Positions 33,739 through 42,689 of a DNA stretch of 64,000 bases are shown in pieces; within the stretch, counting starts at the first letter, position 1; each line of letters opens with the position of its first letter. Origin of the DNA: Actinacidiphila oryziradicis (GTDB lineage: Bacteria > Actinomycetota > Actinomycetes > Streptomycetales > Streptomycetaceae). A program made the position numbers and the translations under genes. Below the pieces are notes generated by a model. That model saw only the letters and a list, made by a program, of their open reading frames with translations, was not told where the DNA came from and did not search any database. Location: NCBI RefSeq assembly GCF_005047355.1, contig NZ_SUMC01000005.1, forward strand, positions 186,001-250,000, in the 5' to 3' direction.

Positions 33739-36213
33739 TCAGCCGCAGCGCCCGGACAGGACCTGGCCGCGCCCCCGCCGCCAGGGCAGAGTCTGCTCGA
33801 ACCAGACAGTTTTGCCCCCCGAGTTGCGGCTCGCGCCCCACCTCTTCGCCAGCCGGCTGACGATCCGGAGCCCGCGCCCGTACTCGTCGTCCGGCCCGGC
33901 GCTCAGCAGGGCCGGCATCGCGTGATTGTCGTCCGTGACCTCGCACAGCAGTGCGTCGGCCCGGACCAGCCGCAGCTCGACATGGCGGCTGTGGGCATGC
34001 CGTACGGCATTGGTGACGATCTCGCCGACCAGCAGCGCGGCCGTCTCCGCCGCTTCCTCCAGGCCCCAGCCGATGAGTGTGTCGCGGGTCAGCCCCCTCG
34101 CCCGGGCCGCTTCGCGCGGGTGGAGCGCGAGCTGCCAGGAGGCCACGTCCTCGCGCGGAATGCCGTTGAGCCGGGCCATCAGCAGCGCCACGTCGTCCTT
34201 GCGGCCGCCGGGCGGGTTCAGCGCCCGGATGATGGTGTCGCACGCGTCGTCCATCGACGCCGCCGGATGCGCGGCGCTCTCGCAGAGCGCCGCGAGCCCC
34301 GTGCCGATGTCCTGCCCCCGCACCTCGACCAGGCCGTCCGTGCAGAGCACCAGCCGGTCGCCGGGTGCCACCGGCACCCGCACCGTCTCGAACGGCACGC
34401 CGCCGACCCCGATCGGCGCACCGGTCGGCACCCGGAGCAGCTCGCTGCGGCCGTCCTCGGCCCGGACGACGACCGGCGGGATGTGCCCGGCGTTGGTGAT
34501 GAGCAGCTCGGACCGGATCGGGTCGTAGACCGCGTACAGGCACGTCGCCAGGTAGTGCTCGCCGAGCCGCTGCGCCAGGTCGTCGAGATTGCGCAGCAGC
34601 TGGTCAGGGGCCATGTCGAGGGCGGCCATGGTCTGTACGGCGGTACGCAGCTGGCCCATCATGGCGGCCGAGTTGAGGCCGTGGCCCATGACGTCACCGA
34701 CAACCAGCGCCAGCCTTGAGCCCGGCAGCTTTATGGTGTCGAACCAGTCACCGCCGACCCGGCCGAGGCGGGTGCCCGGCAGATAGCGGGTGGCCACGTC
34801 GCACCCCGGCATGCGCGGGGTGATCTGCGGCAGCATGCTGTCCTGCAAGGTGTCCGCGACATTTTCCTGGTACGTGTACATACGGGCGTTGTCGAGGACG
34901 AGCCCGGCACGGGCGGCGAGTTCGGCGCCGGTCACCCGGTCCATGTCGTTGAACACCGGCCGCTCGGCGTGGCGCAGCAGGATCATGAAGCCCAGCACCA
35001 CATTGCGCGCCTTCAGCGGTACGACGAGCATCGACCGGCCGGTGATCAGCGGCCGGATGTCGCGCTTCTCGAACTGCGAGGCGATCGCGTCGCCCATCGG
35101 CTCGGTGATCCGGGGTACGAGCACCGGCTGCCCGCTGGTCATGCACTGGAAGAACGGGGTGTGCTCCGGGAAGGGCATGGACTCGCCGACCGGCACCACA
35201 TCGTCCCAGCGGCCCGGCTCGTCGGTATGTTCCAGGGCCACCCGGTACCACATGGTGGTGACGACGTCCGGCGGGCCGTCCGGGAAGCCCTCGCCCGCCA
35301 GCACAGCCTCGCGCAGATAGGTGCCCGCGACATCGGTGAAGCGCGGCACCACGGCTGCGCTGACCTCCTGGATCGTCGCCGCCAGGTCCAGGGAGGAGCC
35401 GATCCGGCCACTGACCTCGTTGAGGAACTCCAGGTGCTCGCGCACCGCGGCGTACTCGAGGTCCGGCGCCAGGTCGGGTTCCGGATCCGTGGGCAGGGGG
35501 GCCCGCGGGCCGGCGGCGGCCGCCTCGGCGGCGCGCAGTCGGCGGGCATGGCGCTCGGCCCTCCTGGGCACGCCCCAGTCCGGGGTGACGGGCACCCGGT
35601 CGTGCTGGCTGATCTCCAGCACCGGGTAGCCGAGTTCGAGCACCTGGGAGACGATCCGGCGGCTCTCGCCGACGCTCATGCTGGGCAGGATCTCCGGCAG
35701 CCGCTTTGCGAGCTGGTCGGCGCCGGGGAACTCGGTGTGCAGGGCGAAGCCCGGCGCGAGCCGTTCGAACTCCTCGGTGCGGTCCTCCTCGTCCGGCCCG
35801 GGCGGCGGGCTCTGCAGCTGAGCCGCGTCGGCGGCGAGCACCAGCAGACGCTCGGACCCCGGTCCGACCAGCGGGTACGCCCACCACAGCACATCCACCG
35901 GGCGCTGGTCGCGGCGGTCGTTCAGCCGGGCGCGGCCCGCCGTCGGGTAGGAGGTCTCCCCGCTGAGCGAGGCGTCCAGGTCGGGCCCGAGGCCCTGGCC
36001 GGGGTCGTAGGCCGCCCCTGTCGGCTGCTCTTTCCGCAACGCCCCGGTCACCGGCAGCAGATCGGCGGCGGGCAGGCCCACCGCTTCCTCCCTGGCGCGG
36101 CCGAACAGCCGGCGCGCCCCTGTGCTCCAGTGCGACACCAGACCCCCGTCGTCCACGACCGCGACGGCGAGCGGCATGCGCCCGGACACCCCCGACGCAT
36201 TGCGACGGTCCAT
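33739..36213 (-). CDS. PAS-GAF-PP2C(SpoIIE)-HATPase regulatory phosphatase
   Basis: An 824-residue multi-domain cytoplasmic regulator. In order: a PAS-like domain (about 12-80, DDGGLVSHWSTGARRLFG), a linker, a GAF domain (about 258-437), a PP2C/SpoIIE phosphatase (about 450-680; metal ligands in GGDWFD and VVGDVMGHG, then CTDGLVE), and an RsbW-like HATPase (about 690-824; VGEIVTNAVRHAHS). Proteins of this type set the phosphorylation of anti-sigma-factor antagonists, and the HATPase domain can act as kinase or anti-sigma factor. ATG 36213 has AAGGAG upstream. No partner antagonist or sigma gene is adjacent, which is usual for the many Streptomyces copies. Confidence 0.92.
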   Translation of the reverse strand: MDRRNASGVSGRMPLAVAVVDDGGLVSHWSTGARRLFGRAREEAVGLPAADLLPVTGALRKEQPTGAAYDPGQGLGPDLDASLSGETSYPTAGRARLNDRRDQRPVDVLWWAYPLVGPGSERLLVLAADAAQLQSPPPGPDEEDRTEEFERLAPGFALHTEFPGADQLAKRLPEILPSMSVGESRRIVSQVLELGYPVLEISQHDRVPVTPDWGVPRRAERHARRLRAAEAAAAGPRAPLPTDPEPDLAPDLEYAAVREHLEFLNEVSGRIGSSLDLAATIQEVSAAVVPRFTDVAGTYLREAVLAGEGFPDGPPDVVTTMWYRVALEHTDEPGRWDDVVPVGESMPFPEHTPFFQCMTSGQPVLVPRITEPMGDAIASQFEKRDIRPLITGRSMLVVPLKARNVVLGFMILLRHAERPVFNDMDRVTGAELAARAGLVLDNARMYTYQENVADTLQDSMLPQITPRMPGCDVATRYLPGTRLGRVGGDWFDTIKLPGSRLALVVGDVMGHGLNSAAMMGQLRTAVQTMAALDMAPDQLLRNLDDLAQRLGEHYLATCLYAVYDPIRSELLITNAGHIPPVVVRAEDGRSELLRVPTGAPIGVGGVPFETVRVPVAPGDRLVLCTDGLVEVRGQDIGTGLAALCESAAHPAASMDDACDTIIRALNPPGGRKDDVALLMARLNGIPREDVASWQLALHPREAARARGLTRDTLIGWGLEEAAETAALLVGEIVTNAVRHAHSRHVELRLVRADALLCEVTDDNHAMPALLSAGPDDEYGRGLRIVSRLAKRWGASRNSGGKTVWFEQTLPWRRGRGQVLSGRCG

Positions 36214-36364
36214 GGCGCCTCGGCTCCTTCCCCTACGAACCACTGATCCGCCGCCGGGTGATCGGCCCCGCGTAGGATTTGATGGCTCGGCTACCACCGT
36301 ACGGCCGGGGTGGCCGGCGGCGGAGGCCAATGGCCGAAACCGGCGTATGCCCGCGCGGAGGCAA

Positions 36365-36394
36365 CCTTAGGGACGCGTGTTAGCGTCCCCAAGG
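36365..36394. promoter_or_regulatory. Palindrome between divergent phosphatase and membrane-protein genes
   Basis: Arms ccttagggacgc and gcgtccccaagg (one mismatch) flank the 6-base gtgtta. It lies 60 bases before the membrane-protein start, where a repressor could sit. It is not terminator-like in position. Confidence 0.4.
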
Positions 36395-36453
36395 CTGATC
36401 GAACTCCAGATCCGAAGGTGCGGGTTCGAGACACTCGGACCTGAAGAGGCAGT

Positions 36454-38094
36454 ATGACCACAGTGGAGGCGGTACTTCCCGCCGCTGCGCTACGCCCCGA
36501 TTTCCGCCTGCGCCACCCCGTGGTGGCCGCGACCGTGCTGGCCGCAGTGCTGCACGTGCTGTGGGCGCTGTTCATGGCGAGCGATGCCGGAGACCTCGCC
36601 GCGCAGTACGCGTGGACCGACTTCGTCCTCAAGCACCCCGACTCCGCGTACAACCTGTCCTGGTACGGCGGCATGCACCCGGCCAACTACAGCGTCCTCT
36701 CGCCTTATGTGATGGGCCTGCTGGGCGTCCGGACGACCGCGGTCATCTCCGGCACGCTCTCCGCGACCCTCGCCGCGTGGCTGCTGGTCCGCTCCGGCAT
36801 CCGCCGGCCGATGCTGCCCGCGCTCTGGGCGGCCTTCGCCATGTGGTGCGATATCGCGTCCGGCCGGGTCACCTTCGCCTTGGGCATGCTCTTCGCCCTG
36901 CTTTCGGCCGCCCTCCTGCTGGGCGACGGCGGCAAGGTACGCCTGCAGCGGGTCGTCACCGCCTCGGCACTGGGTGCGCTGGCGACGATGTGCAGCCCGG
37001 TGGCCGGGCTATTCGTGGAGGTGCTCGCGGCTGCGCTGTTCCTCAACGGGCGCCGCAAGGACGCGTACGTCCTGGCCGCCGGTCCACCGTTGGTGATCGG
37101 GACGACATCGCTGCTGTTCCCGTTCTACGGAGTGCAGCCCTTTGCCTGGTACTCCGCCTCGCTGCCGTTCGTGACGGCCGTGCTGGTGGCCGTCCTGGTG
37201 CCCCGCCGGTGGCGGACGGTGCGGGCCGGTTCGTGGGTCTACGCCGTTGGGATAGCGCTCTGCTGGGTGATCCCGTCCCCGATCGGCAGCAATGTGGAGC
37301 GGCTCGCGCTGCTGCTCGGCGGCGTGGTGCTGCTCGCGGCCGCCCAGGCCCGCAAGCTCAGCGGCCAGAAAGTTGTCGCAGCGTATATGGCGTTTTCCGG
37401 CGTCGCCCTCTGGACGATCATCAAACCGGTGGCCGACTTCGTCACCACCGCTCCGGCGACGGCCACCGTCGAGCATGCCCAGCCGCTCATCGACGAGCTG
37501 CTGCGGGTGGGCGCCGACCGGAGCAGGGTCGAGGTCGTCCCCATGCGTTCGCACTGGGAGGCCTCAGGCCTCGCCCCGCATGTGAATCTCGCGCGCGGCT
37601 GGAACCGGCAGGCCGACGTCGAGCGCAATCCGCTCTTCTACAACGGCACTCTGACCCCGGCCTCGTACATCGCGTGGCTCCGCAACTGGGGCGTCGCATA
37701 TGTGGTGCTTCCCGCCGACAAGCCCGACACCGCGGGCGTCGCCGAAGCCAAGATCGTCGCCAGCGGCAACTCCTGGCTGAAGCCCGTCTGGCAGGACTCG
37801 CACTGGCGCCTCTACCGCGTCTCCGGCACGCAGCCCCTCGTCGATCCGCCGGCCACCGTCACCCTCGCCGGCCCCGCCGATCTGACGGTGAAGGTGCCGA
37901 AGGCCGGCAGTGTGCTGCTGCGCGTCCCGTGGTCCCCATGGCTCGGCATAGACGGCGCCCTGGACGACCTCCACGGCTGTCTCGCCAAGGACGGCGAGTG
38001 GACCCGGCTCTACGTGCCGACGCCCGGCACCTACAAGATAGGCGCGCGGTATTCGCTGACGCGCGGGACCCCGTGCCAGAAGCCGGAGAAGTAG
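36454..38094 (+). CDS. Polytopic membrane protein, possible GT-C-type glycosyltransferase
   Basis: A 546-residue protein with about eight to ten membrane helices in its first 330 residues and a soluble C-terminal region of about 200 residues (VEHAQPLIDELLRVGADRS..., ending GTPCQKPEK). Between helices 1 and 2 lies an acidic loop, MASDAGDLAAQYAW, placed where GT-C glycosyltransferases carry their catalytic aspartate. The C-terminal part contains a short beta-rich domain (TVTLAGPADLTVKVP...WLGIDGAL). Automated calls often label such proteins MFS transporters, but I see no MFS signature. A lipid-linked-sugar transferase is my preferred reading. A perfect terminator follows. Confidence 0.7.
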   Translation: MTTVEAVLPAAALRPDFRLRHPVVAATVLAAVLHVLWALFMASDAGDLAAQYAWTDFVLKHPDSAYNLSWYGGMHPANYSVLSPYVMGLLGVRTTAVISGTLSATLAAWLLVRSGIRRPMLPALWAAFAMWCDIASGRVTFALGMLFALLSAALLLGDGGKVRLQRVVTASALGALATMCSPVAGLFVEVLAAALFLNGRRKDAYVLAAGPPLVIGTTSLLFPFYGVQPFAWYSASLPFVTAVLVAVLVPRRWRTVRAGSWVYAVGIALCWVIPSPIGSNVERLALLLGGVVLLAAAQARKLSGQKVVAAYMAFSGVALWTIIKPVADFVTTAPATATVEHAQPLIDELLRVGADRSRVEVVPMRSHWEASGLAPHVNLARGWNRQADVERNPLFYNGTLTPASYIAWLRNWGVAYVVLPADKPDTAGVAEAKIVASGNSWLKPVWQDSHWRLYRVSGTQPLVDPPATVTLAGPADLTVKVPKAGSVLLRVPWSPWLGIDGALDDLHGCLAKDGEWTRLYVPTPGTYKIGARYSLTRGTPCQKPEK

Positions 38095-38098
38095 TCCT

Positions 38099-38133
38099 CT
38101 TCGGACGGGCTTGACAACCAAGCCCGTCCGAAG
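38099..38133. terminator. Bidirectional terminator between convergent genes
   Basis: Perfect 15-base arms cttcggacgggcttg and caagcccgtccgaag flank the loop acaac. It lies 5 bases after the membrane-protein stop and 40 bases before the end of the convergent MFS gene, so it can serve both. Confidence 0.85.
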
Positions 38134-38172
38134 CCCCCGACGCCGCCGTCGCCCCCGCCCGGGGGATGAGGT

Positions 38173-40623
38173 TCAGTCCTCGTGTCCCAGTTGCAGGTCC
38201 CGCTCCGTCCGGCCGCCGCCGGCGACCTGCAACACCGTGGCCACCGGCGGGTAGCCGGCGGCGATGACGGTGTACTCGCCGGCCGCGAGGTCGACGAAGC
38301 GGAAGATCCCGTCCGCGGCGGTGATCACCGAGTCCACGACATTGCCGGCCGCGTCGAGCAGCGTGACGCGCGCCTCCTCGACCAGGCGGCCGCCCGGGGC
38401 GCGTACGGTGCCGCGCAGGACCGCCCCGCCCGCGAGCTCGACGTCCTGCCGGGTCTCGCGCGACGCCTGTACGGAGACGGGCAGTGCGGCCGGACGGTAG
38501 ACGGGGGCGCTCGCGGCCAGGGTGTACTCGCCGGCGACGAGCTCGCTCAGAACGTAGCCGCCCTCGCGCCCGCTGCGTGTGCTGCCGACGACATCTCCCC
38601 GTACGTCGGTGAGAGTGACGATGGCGTCGCGCACGGGAGTGCCGTCGGCCGTGCGCACCGTTCCGGCGAGCCGCCCGGCGCCGCCGAGGACGACGTCCAG
38701 TTCCACGGGCCGCTCGCCGACGGTGACGCTGACGGCCTGTGGCTGGTGGCCGCCTGCGGCGGCGATCAGGACATAGCTGCCGCTGCCCGGGGTGCTCAGG
38801 GCGTACCGGCCGTCCTCGCTGGTGGCCCCGCGCCCGATCTGGCGGCCGGTGACATCGATGAGGGTGAGGGCCGCCCGGCCGACGGTGGTGCCGTCGGAGT
38901 GCTGGACCGTGCCGCAGACCGGGACTCCCACGCGGGCGTGGTCGGCGGTGCGCGCGGCGGGGATGACAGGCTCGGGGCCGGAGCCCGGGCCGGGGCCGTA
39001 CTGGGTCACAAGGGGTTTCTCCTTGAGGAGGAGGGCGAGCAGGAGGCCGACGACCAGCACCGGCACGAGGTAGAGGAAAATTCGCGGCATGGCGTCGGCG
39101 TAGGCCCGCACATATGCGTCGCGTAGCGGCGCGGGCATGGCGTGCACCAGCTGCGGGGTGATCGATTCGGCGTCCGGGAGCCCGGCCCCCTTGGGGAGCC
39201 GGATGGCGAGCCCGGCGGCGAGCCGTTCGGCGAAGAGCGTGCCGAAGACCGCCGCGCCGACCGAGCCGCCGATCTGCCGGAAGTAGTTGTTGGCGCTGGT
39301 GGCCGCGCCCAGGTCGGTGGGGTGCACCGAGTTCTGCACGGCGAGGGTCAGCACGGGCAGGACGAGCCCGATACCGAGCCCCAGCACCGCCATATAGACG
39401 CTGTACTCGGCGCGGGGGGTGTCGGTCTCCAGTCTGGACAGCAGCCACATGCCGGCCGCCGACAGGGCCCCGCCGAGCACGGGGTACGGCTTGTAGCGGC
39501 CGGTCCGGCTGATCAGCTGGCCGGAGGCGATGGAGGCGATGACGACGCCGAGCATCATGGGCAGCATCAGCAGCCCGGACTCGGTGGCGGTGGCGCCGTC
39601 GACCATCTGCAGAAAGGTCGGCAGATAGCTGGCCGCGCCGAACAGGGCGACGCCGGTGACGACGCTGACCAGCGAGGTGACGTTGAAGACGGAGTCACGG
39701 AACAGCCGCAGGGGAAGGATGGGGTCGGCGGCGAACCGCTCCACGAGCGGGAACAGCAGCGCACAGGCGAGCGCGCCCGCCCCGAGCCCGACGATGACGT
39801 GCGAGCGCCAGGCGTACGTGGTGCCGCCCCAGCTGGTCAGCAGCACCAGGCAGGTGGACCCGGCGGCGAGCAGCAGCGCACCGAGGATGTCCAGCCTGGG
39901 CTTGCCGGCGGGCTTGGGCAGCCGCAGCACGACGGTGATGACCGCGAGCGTCAGCAGCCCGAAAGGCACGTTGATGTAGAAGCACCAGCGCCAGGAGGCG
40001 TGGTCGGTGAAGTACCCGCCCAGGAGCGGCCCGGCCACCGAAGCGAGGCCGAAAGCGGCACCGATCAGCCCCATGTAGCGGCCGCGCTGCCGGGGCGGCA
40101 CGATGTCCGCGATGATCGCCTGCACGCCGATCATGAGCCCGCCGCCGCCGATGCCCTGGACCGCGCGGAAGACGATGAGCTCGTTCATCGTGCGGGACCA
40201 GCCGGCCAGTGCGGAGCCGATGACGAAGACCACGATGGCGAACTGGAAGACGCTCTTGCGGCCGAAGAGGTCACCGAGCTTGCCGTAGACCGGCAGTCCG
40301 ATGGTGGACGCCAGGAGGTAGGCGGTGACCGCCCAGGACATCCTGTCCAGGCCGTGCAGCTCGCCGACGATCTTCGGCAGGGCCGTCGCCACGATCATCT
40401 GGTCGAGCGCGGCGAGCAGCAGGGTGAGCATCAGCCCGAGGAAGATGAGGCGGACCCTGCGCGGGGTGAGTGCGGCGGCCGAGGTCCCGGTGCTGTCGAC
40501 CGGCCCGGGTGGCTCCTCGGGAAGATCCGCGGGGTCCCCGGCGCACGGCGCGGGGACCGCCCCCTGGGACCCCGGCGCCGCTTCCGTCCGTTCGGCCTGG
40601 CTTGCCAGCATGGTACTGCCCAC
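38173..40623 (-). CDS. DHA2-type MFS exporter with C-terminal carboxypeptidase-regulatory-like repeats
   Basis: An 816-residue fusion. Residues about 50-545 are a 14-helix EmrB/QacA-type drug:H+ antiporter ([18 protein letters not shown] in helix 1, [14 protein letters not shown] in motif C position, PAGK loops). Residues about 560-816 contain three roughly 80-residue repeats, each of the form GTV-x-DG-x-A-VTL-D-G...GYxLxxL-GxYxLxA, which is the carboxypeptidase D regulatory (CarboxypepD_reg) fold. Positively charged residues after the last helix (LLLKEKP) suggest that the repeats face the cytoplasm, unusual for this fold. The start is ATG 40623 or 40611. No regulator gene lies beside it. Confidence 0.88.
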   Translation of the reverse strand: MGSTMLASQAERTEAAPGSQGAVPAPCAGDPADLPEEPPGPVDSTGTSAAALTPRRVRLIFLGLMLTLLLAALDQMIVATALPKIVGELHGLDRMSWAVTAYLLASTIGLPVYGKLGDLFGRKSVFQFAIVVFVIGSALAGWSRTMNELIVFRAVQGIGGGGLMIGVQAIIADIVPPRQRGRYMGLIGAAFGLASVAGPLLGGYFTDHASWRWCFYINVPFGLLTLAVITVVLRLPKPAGKPRLDILGALLLAAGSTCLVLLTSWGGTTYAWRSHVIVGLGAGALACALLFPLVERFAADPILPLRLFRDSVFNVTSLVSVVTGVALFGAASYLPTFLQMVDGATATESGLLMLPMMLGVVIASIASGQLISRTGRYKPYPVLGGALSAAGMWLLSRLETDTPRAEYSVYMAVLGLGIGLVLPVLTLAVQNSVHPTDLGAATSANNYFRQIGGSVGAAVFGTLFAERLAAGLAIRLPKGAGLPDAESITPQLVHAMPAPLRDAYVRAYADAMPRIFLYLVPVLVVGLLLALLLKEKPLVTQYGPGPGSGPEPVIPAARTADHARVGVPVCGTVQHSDGTTVGRAALTLIDVTGRQIGRGATSEDGRYALSTPGSGSYVLIAAAGGHQPQAVSVTVGERPVELDVVLGGAGRLAGTVRTADGTPVRDAIVTLTDVRGDVVGSTRSGREGGYVLSELVAGEYTLAASAPVYRPAALPVSVQASRETRQDVELAGGAVLRGTVRAPGGRLVEEARVTLLDAAGNVVDSVITAADGIFRFVDLAAGEYTVIAAGYPPVATVLQVAGGGRTERDLQLGHED

Positions 40624-40854
40624 GTATCCGCTCCCCTAGTCGCGCCTGCGCCGCCCATTTCTCGCATCGGCCGACATCTATGAGCAAGTACGATGAACCT
40701 TCGGAGAACGCTGGAATCCCGGCCTGACGTGCGCTATTGGTCAGGTTTGCGCGAAGCAGAACCACCCGTCCAGGTGAACGGCAGAGCGGCCATCCCATCG
40801 CGGCCCACGCCCTGCGCCGACGCCTTGAGCCTGCCCCTACTACTTCTCCCCCTC

Positions 40855-41298
40855 CTAGTTCTCCACCTCGGCGGCGAGCTTGGCGAGGACCGCGTCGTAG
40901 ATCCGGTTCAGTCCCTTCGGCGCGAAGGTGCGCTCGAAGAAGCCGCCGATGCCGCCCGCGCCCGTCCAGGTGGTCGAGGTGACAACCTTGGCCCGGCCCT
41001 CGCCGGCCGGAGTCACCGTCCAGGTGGTCACCATGGAGGAGTTGCGGTCGGTCTCGACCAGCTGCCCGGCGGTCGGCTCGGTCACCGCGAAGAGGATGTC
41101 GCGGATGCGCTTCTCGGTGGCCTGCAGCTTCCAGTGCACAAGGGTGCCGGCGCCACTGCCGCCCTCCTGGACCTGGTACTCGCTGAACTGCTCGGTGAGC
41201 AGCCTCCCACGGGTCCCGGTGTAGTCCGCCAGCGCCGCGAAGACCCGCTCGGGGGCGGCTTGGACCACTCGCTCTGTCGTCGCCTCGACCTGTGCCAT
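40855..41298 (-). CDS. SRPBCC-family protein
   Basis: A 147-residue START-like (polyketide cyclase/Bet v1 superfamily) protein beginning TTERVVQAAPERVFAALADY, with the family's GAGTLVHWKLQ and TTWTVTPAGEG strands and a long C-terminal helix (IYDAVLAKLAAEVE). These proteins form a hydrophobic cavity for lipid-like or aromatic ligands. ATG 41298 is preceded by GGAGG. It diverges from the radical SAM gene 159 bases away. No ligand can be assigned. Confidence 0.85.
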   Translation of the reverse strand: MAQVEATTERVVQAAPERVFAALADYTGTRGRLLTEQFSEYQVQEGGSGAGTLVHWKLQATEKRIRDILFAVTEPTAGQLVETDRNSSMVTTWTVTPAGEGRAKVVTSTTWTGAGGIGGFFERTFAPKGLNRIYDAVLAKLAAEVEN

Positions 41299-41457
41299 CT
41301 GACTGTCCTCCAGTGCTGCCCGGATGCCTGCTGCCTGCCCGGATGTGTGCGGAAAGCCAACCACCGCGGGAGCCCGGGGCCAAAACCGGGGCACCCGCTC
41401 GACGCTATTCGGTCAGGTGTTCTATTGTGGTGTTCTGAGAGCGACGAAGGAGGCGGC

Positions 41458-42489
41458 ATGAGGTGGGACAACCTGGCCCTCGACGGGGGCCCGAGCGCGC
41501 CCGCGCTCTTCGGCACGGACGTAGTGACACGGACCTTCGACACGCCCGAGTTCCGCGGCATCACCTTCCATGAGGTGCGGGCCCGGTCCATCGTCAACCG
41601 CGTACCGGGTGCCTCCCGGATGCCGTTCGAATGGACCGTGAACCCCTACCGGGGGTGCAGTCACGCCTGCGTGTACTGCTTCGCACGCAAGACGCACACC
41701 TATCTCGACCTCGACGCCGGGCTGGACTTCGACTCCCAGATCATCGTCAAGGTCAACGCGCCCGAGCTGCTGCGCCGCGAACTCGCCACGCCCAAGTGGC
41801 ACGGCGAGCACATCGCCATGGGCACCAATGTCGACTGCTACCAGCGCGCGGAGGGCCGCTACCGGCTCATGCCCGGCATCCTCACCGCCCTGCGCGACCA
41901 GGCCAACCCGTTCTCCATCCTCACCAAGGGCTCGCTGATCCTCCGCGACATCGAGCTGCTCGAACAGGCCGCGCGGGTCACGGAAGTCGCCACCGCCGTC
42001 TCCGTCGGGTTTCTCGACCGCAGCCTGTGGCGCACCGTCGAACCCGGCACCCCCTCCCCCGCCATGCGCCTGGAGGTCTGCCGCCGGCTCAATGAACGCC
42101 GCATCCCCTGCGGCGTCCTGATGGCCCCTGTCCTCCCCTACCTCAGCGACTCCCCCGACCAGCTGCGCGCGACTGTCCGAGCCATCGCCGAGGCCGGCGC
42201 CACCTCCGTCACTCCCCTCGTCCTCCATCTGCGCTCCGGCGCCCGCGAGTGGTACCTCGCCTGGCTCTCCGTGCACCACCCGCGCCTGCTCAGCCGCTAC
42301 AAGGCGCTCTACGCGGAAGGGGCCTACGCCCCCAAGTGGTACCAGCGCCGCATCACCCGCCAAGTCCACGAATTCGCCGCCGAGTACGGTATCGGCCCCG
42401 CCCGCCCCGGCATGGCCCGCCGCCTCGGACCTCCGGCGCCGGCAGTCCCGGACCCGGACCCCGGGCCCACCCAGCTGACGCTGCTCTGA
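41458..42489 (+). CDS. Rv2578c-like radical SAM protein
   Basis: A 343-residue radical SAM enzyme of the Rv2578c/SplB-like group. The [4Fe-4S] cluster cysteines are C67, C71 and C74 in GCSHACVYCFARKTH (Cx3Cx2C). The body follows with NVDCYQRAEGRYRLMPG, FSILTKGSLILRD and VSVGFLDRSLW. SplB repairs UV spore photoproduct, but the Actinobacterial relatives are uncharacterised. GAAGGAGG precedes ATG 41458. Because it shares a promoter region with the SRPBCC gene, the two may respond to the same signal, though this is only positional. Confidence 0.88.
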   Translation: MRWDNLALDGGPSAPALFGTDVVTRTFDTPEFRGITFHEVRARSIVNRVPGASRMPFEWTVNPYRGCSHACVYCFARKTHTYLDLDAGLDFDSQIIVKVNAPELLRRELATPKWHGEHIAMGTNVDCYQRAEGRYRLMPGILTALRDQANPFSILTKGSLILRDIELLEQAARVTEVATAVSVGFLDRSLWRTVEPGTPSPAMRLEVCRRLNERRIPCGVLMAPVLPYLSDSPDQLRATVRAIAEAGATSVTPLVLHLRSGAREWYLAWLSVHHPRLLSRYKALYAEGAYAPKWYQRRITRQVHEFAAEYGIGPARPGMARRLGPPAPAVPDPDPGPTQLTLL

Positions 42490-42624
42490 CCCTCCGCGCA
42501 CGAACCGGCCGAAGAACTCCGCCAGGGCCGCCCGTTGGACCGTGACTTACGAAAGCACCCCACAGCCGGGCGAAACGGGGGGGACTCTCGACCACAATTG
42601 TCGTATGGCTACTATCAAGCCACC

Positions 42625-42648
42625 AATCGCCGCCCTTTGGCGATTTTT
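42625..42648 (+). terminator. Small hairpin with T-run just before the conservon
   Basis: Arms aatcgcc (42625-42631) and ggcgatt (42639-42645) with a following T-run look like an intrinsic terminator, which is uncommon in this GC-rich genome. It lies 136-156 bases after the radical SAM stop and 42 bases before the predicted cvnA start, so it may act as a leader attenuator. Confidence 0.45.
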
Positions 42649-42689
42649 CGTCATGGATGCGAGTGATGGGTGAGGAGAGTGTCCTGCAC

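Noticed and set aside
38182..40683. Long plus-strand frames opposite the MFS fusion
   Set aside because: They are shadows of the exporter and its repeats; low-complexity composition.
41405..41440. Possible DNA-damage promoter before the radical SAM gene
   Set aside because: The spacing of the TGTC-like and TA elements does not fit the RecA-NDp pattern, and no LexA box is present.
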